Part shown: in pieces, positions 6,615 to 8,012 of the stretch
How the letters are laid out: the number at the start of each line of letters is the position of its first letter
Position numbering within the stretch: position 1 is the stretch's first letter
NCBI GenBank assembly: GCA_002691095.1
Contig: NZGU01000009.1
Location: 43,269-51,280, forward strand
DNA length: 8,012 bases
Reading direction: 5' to 3'
From: Kiritimatiellaceae bacterium
GTDB taxonomy: Bacteria > Verrucomicrobiota > Kiritimatiellia > Kiritimatiellales > Pontiellaceae
Program-made: the position numbers and the translations under genes
Notes under the pieces: model-generated
The model's database searches: none
Told to the model about the DNA's origin: nothing
The model's input: only the letters and a program-made list of their open reading frames with translations

Positions 6615-7963
6615 TATGCCGTCTCTCTCTTCACAACAGATGCCAACTCTGCCGCAATGGTATCGATTAAACGTTTATCTGCTCCCTCAACCATCACACG
6701 ACACAGCGGCTCTGTCCCAGAGTAACGAATCAGAATGCGCCCGTTATCTCCCAACCTTTCCTCAGCTCTCTTCACTTCCTGCTGAAGCGCCGTCAAGGAT
6801 GATAATTCGGGCTTATTCACCACCTCAACATTCAACAACGTCTGAGGAAAAATGGAGACAGCAGCAGCCCGCTCCGAAAGCGTTTTCTCGCCCGCTTTAA
6901 CAATACGGAGAAGTTGTAACGCCGTCAGCAAACCGTCTCCCGTCGTGTGAAAATCATGAAAAATAACATGCCCCGAATCCTCGCCGCCCAGCGAAGCCCC
7001 GCAGCGACTCATCTCTTCCATAACATTTCGATCCCCCACCCCGCACACGTTCACATGAATGCCAGCTTCCCTCATCGCTGCATGCAACCCTAGATTACTC
7101 ATCACGGTCACCACCAATTGGTTCCCAGACAACGTGCCATGCCGCTGAAAATCGAGCGCACAAATAGCCAACAGCTGATCCCCCCGAAGCTCTTCGCCCA
7201 ACTCATCAACGGCAATACAGCGATCCCCATCCCCATCAAACGCAATGCCTACATCCGCCTGCACCGCCCGGACAAGCTGCGCCAAATCGTTCGTATGCTG
7301 AGAACCGCACCGTTCATTAATATTGATTCCGTTCGGCTGATCATGAATCAGATGAACGTCTGCACCCAACTCCCGTAATAGCTCCGGTGCACAGACCGCC
7401 ATAGCGCCATTCGAAGCATCCAATGCAACTTTCAGCCCTTCGAACGTGCAGCCATCCGGCAAGGCTGCAGCACAAAATTGTTGATAGGATGCGCCTGCAT
7501 GATCGTCACGCTTAATACGGCCTATCTCCACTCCGTCGCATCCCGGTATCCAGCGGTCCGACGCCGAATAAAGGGTCTCAATTTCAGCCTCTTCCTCATC
7601 TGTCAACTTGTAGCCATCCGCCTTAAACAACTTAATACCATTATCCGAAAAGGGATTATGCGAAGCGGACACCATGATCCCCATGGCCGCTTCTGACTGC
7701 TGAACCAAAAGTGCAACCGCCGGCGTAGGAACAACGCCCGCAATGACCACATCGTACCCAACACTCGCAAAGCCTGCAGCCAATACAGCCTCCATCATTT
7801 CACCACTCAACCGCGGGTCCCGACCGATAACAACAGAGCGACTTGTCTCCTGCCGATCCAGCCACGTCGCGACCGCCCGACTTAAACGAAGCAGACCATC
7901 AAGAGTCAATACGCCCTTATTGGCAGCACCGCGAATACCGTCTGTTCCAAATAACTCAATCAT
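6614..7963 (-). CDS. glmM: Phosphoglucosamine mutase
   Basis: This enzyme converts glucosamine-6-phosphate to glucosamine-1-phosphate, a precursor of UDP-GlcNAc for peptidoglycan and LPS. The 449 residues match the family. It begins with GTDGIRG (6-12). The phosphoserine loop SASHNP (99-104) has the catalytic Ser101. The magnesium loop DGDGDR (243-248) carries three aspartates. The sugar-recognition loop GGEDSGH (326-332) has the E-x-S form typical of GlmM, and the phosphate-binding loop RYSGTEP (413-419) is near the C-terminus. All four active-site elements are intact. The loop sequences and opening motif favour GlmM over phosphomannomutase/phosphoglucomutase. The frame also allows a GTG at 7975, but the ATG at 7963 places GTDGIRG five residues from the start, as in characterised GlmM proteins. 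Neither start has a strong ribosome site. It is the first complete gene of the glmM-lolD-ilvE block; its promoter probably lies outside the window. Confidence 0.96.
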   Translation of the reverse strand: MIELFGTDGIRGAANKGVLTLDGLLRLSRAVATWLDRQETSRSVVIGRDPRLSGEMMEAVLAAGFASVGYDVVIAGVVPTPAVALLVQQSEAAMGIMVSASHNPFSDNGIKLFKADGYKLTDEEEAEIETLYSASDRWIPGCDGVEIGRIKRDDHAGASYQQFCAAALPDGCTFEGLKVALDASNGAMAVCAPELLRELGADVHLIHDQPNGININERCGSQHTNDLAQLVRAVQADVGIAFDGDGDRCIAVDELGEELRGDQLLAICALDFQRHGTLSGNQLVVTVMSNLGLHAAMREAGIHVNVCGVGDRNVMEEMSRCGASLGGEDSGHVIFHDFHTTGDGLLTALQLLRIVKAGEKTLSERAAAVSIFPQTLLNVEVVNKPELSSLTALQQEVKRAEERLGDNGRILIRYSGTEPLCRVMVEGADKRLIDTIAAELASVVKRETA

Positions 7964-8012
7964 AATCCATTGCACTCACTTCGACGGATCTGATGATGGA
8001 TTGCAACCACTC
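7956..8012 (-). other. Upstream edge of glmM, possibly the 3' end of a preceding gene
   Basis: The 49 bases upstream of the glmM ATG on the minus strand show no clear promoter. All three minus-strand frames entering from the window edge hit a stop at or near the glmM start: TGA at 7956-7958, TGA at 7960-7962 (a classic ATGA overlap with the glmM start) and TGA at 7976-7978. A preceding co-oriented gene overlapping or abutting glmM would be consistent with the tight packing downstream. At most 18 codons are visible and none is recognisable, so neither the frame nor the identity of such a gene can be fixed. Confidence 0.2.

Noticed and set aside
7964..7975. Alternative GTG start for glmM at 7975, adding four residues.
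   Set aside because: The ATG at 7963 matches the usual distance to GTDGIRG, and there is no strong ribosome site favouring the GTG.
1..8012. Search by eye for CRISPR arrays, tRNA or rRNA genes, insertion sequences and long direct or inverted repeats.
   Set aside because: Nothing was seen: coding sequence fills the window apart from gaps of 185, 39 and 1 bases and the right-hand edge, and no repeat beyond short stems stood out.

Overview
The window comes from a bacterium with about half GC. All seven recognisable genes lie on the minus strand, so transcription runs from right to left. The gene content suggests a diderm bacterium: a LolD-type ATPase for outer-membrane lipoprotein transport sits next to a complete McsA-McsB-ClpC protein arginine phosphorylation and unfolding module, best known from Firmicutes. 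The combination fits the PVC superphylum (a Kiritimatiellota, Lentisphaerota or Planctomycetota relative). That placement is inferred from gene content only.

Right block, in transcription order: glmM (phosphoglucosamine mutase, for amino-sugar precursors of the cell wall and LPS), lolD-like (ABC ATPase) and ilvE (class IV branched-chain aminotransferase). These are tightly coupled: glmM and lolD share one base in a TAATG junction, and lolD and ilvE overlap in an ATGA junction. A short hairpin with a U-run lies after ilvE, within the 185-base gap before mcsA. The same gap holds a candidate sigma-70-type promoter reading into mcsA.

Left block, in transcription order: mcsA (zinc-finger and UVR activator), mcsB (protein arginine kinase), clpC (AAA+ unfoldase with two ATPase domains) and the 5' part of argS (arginyl-tRNA synthetase, cut by the window edge). 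mcsA and mcsB overlap by 26 bases, mcsB and clpC are 1 base apart, and clpC and argS are 39 bases apart with no terminator visible. In the expected system, McsA activates McsB, McsB phosphorylates arginines on damaged proteins, and ClpC unfolds the marked proteins for ClpP (not in this window). The ctsR repressor that heads this operon in Firmicutes is absent here, and argS follows clpC.

I found no mobile elements, CRISPR arrays, RNA genes or long repeats. No stretch longer than 185 bases lacks a gene. The window is mostly conserved housekeeping; its noteworthy part is the ctsR-less mcsA-mcsB-clpC-argS arrangement in an apparently diderm genome.
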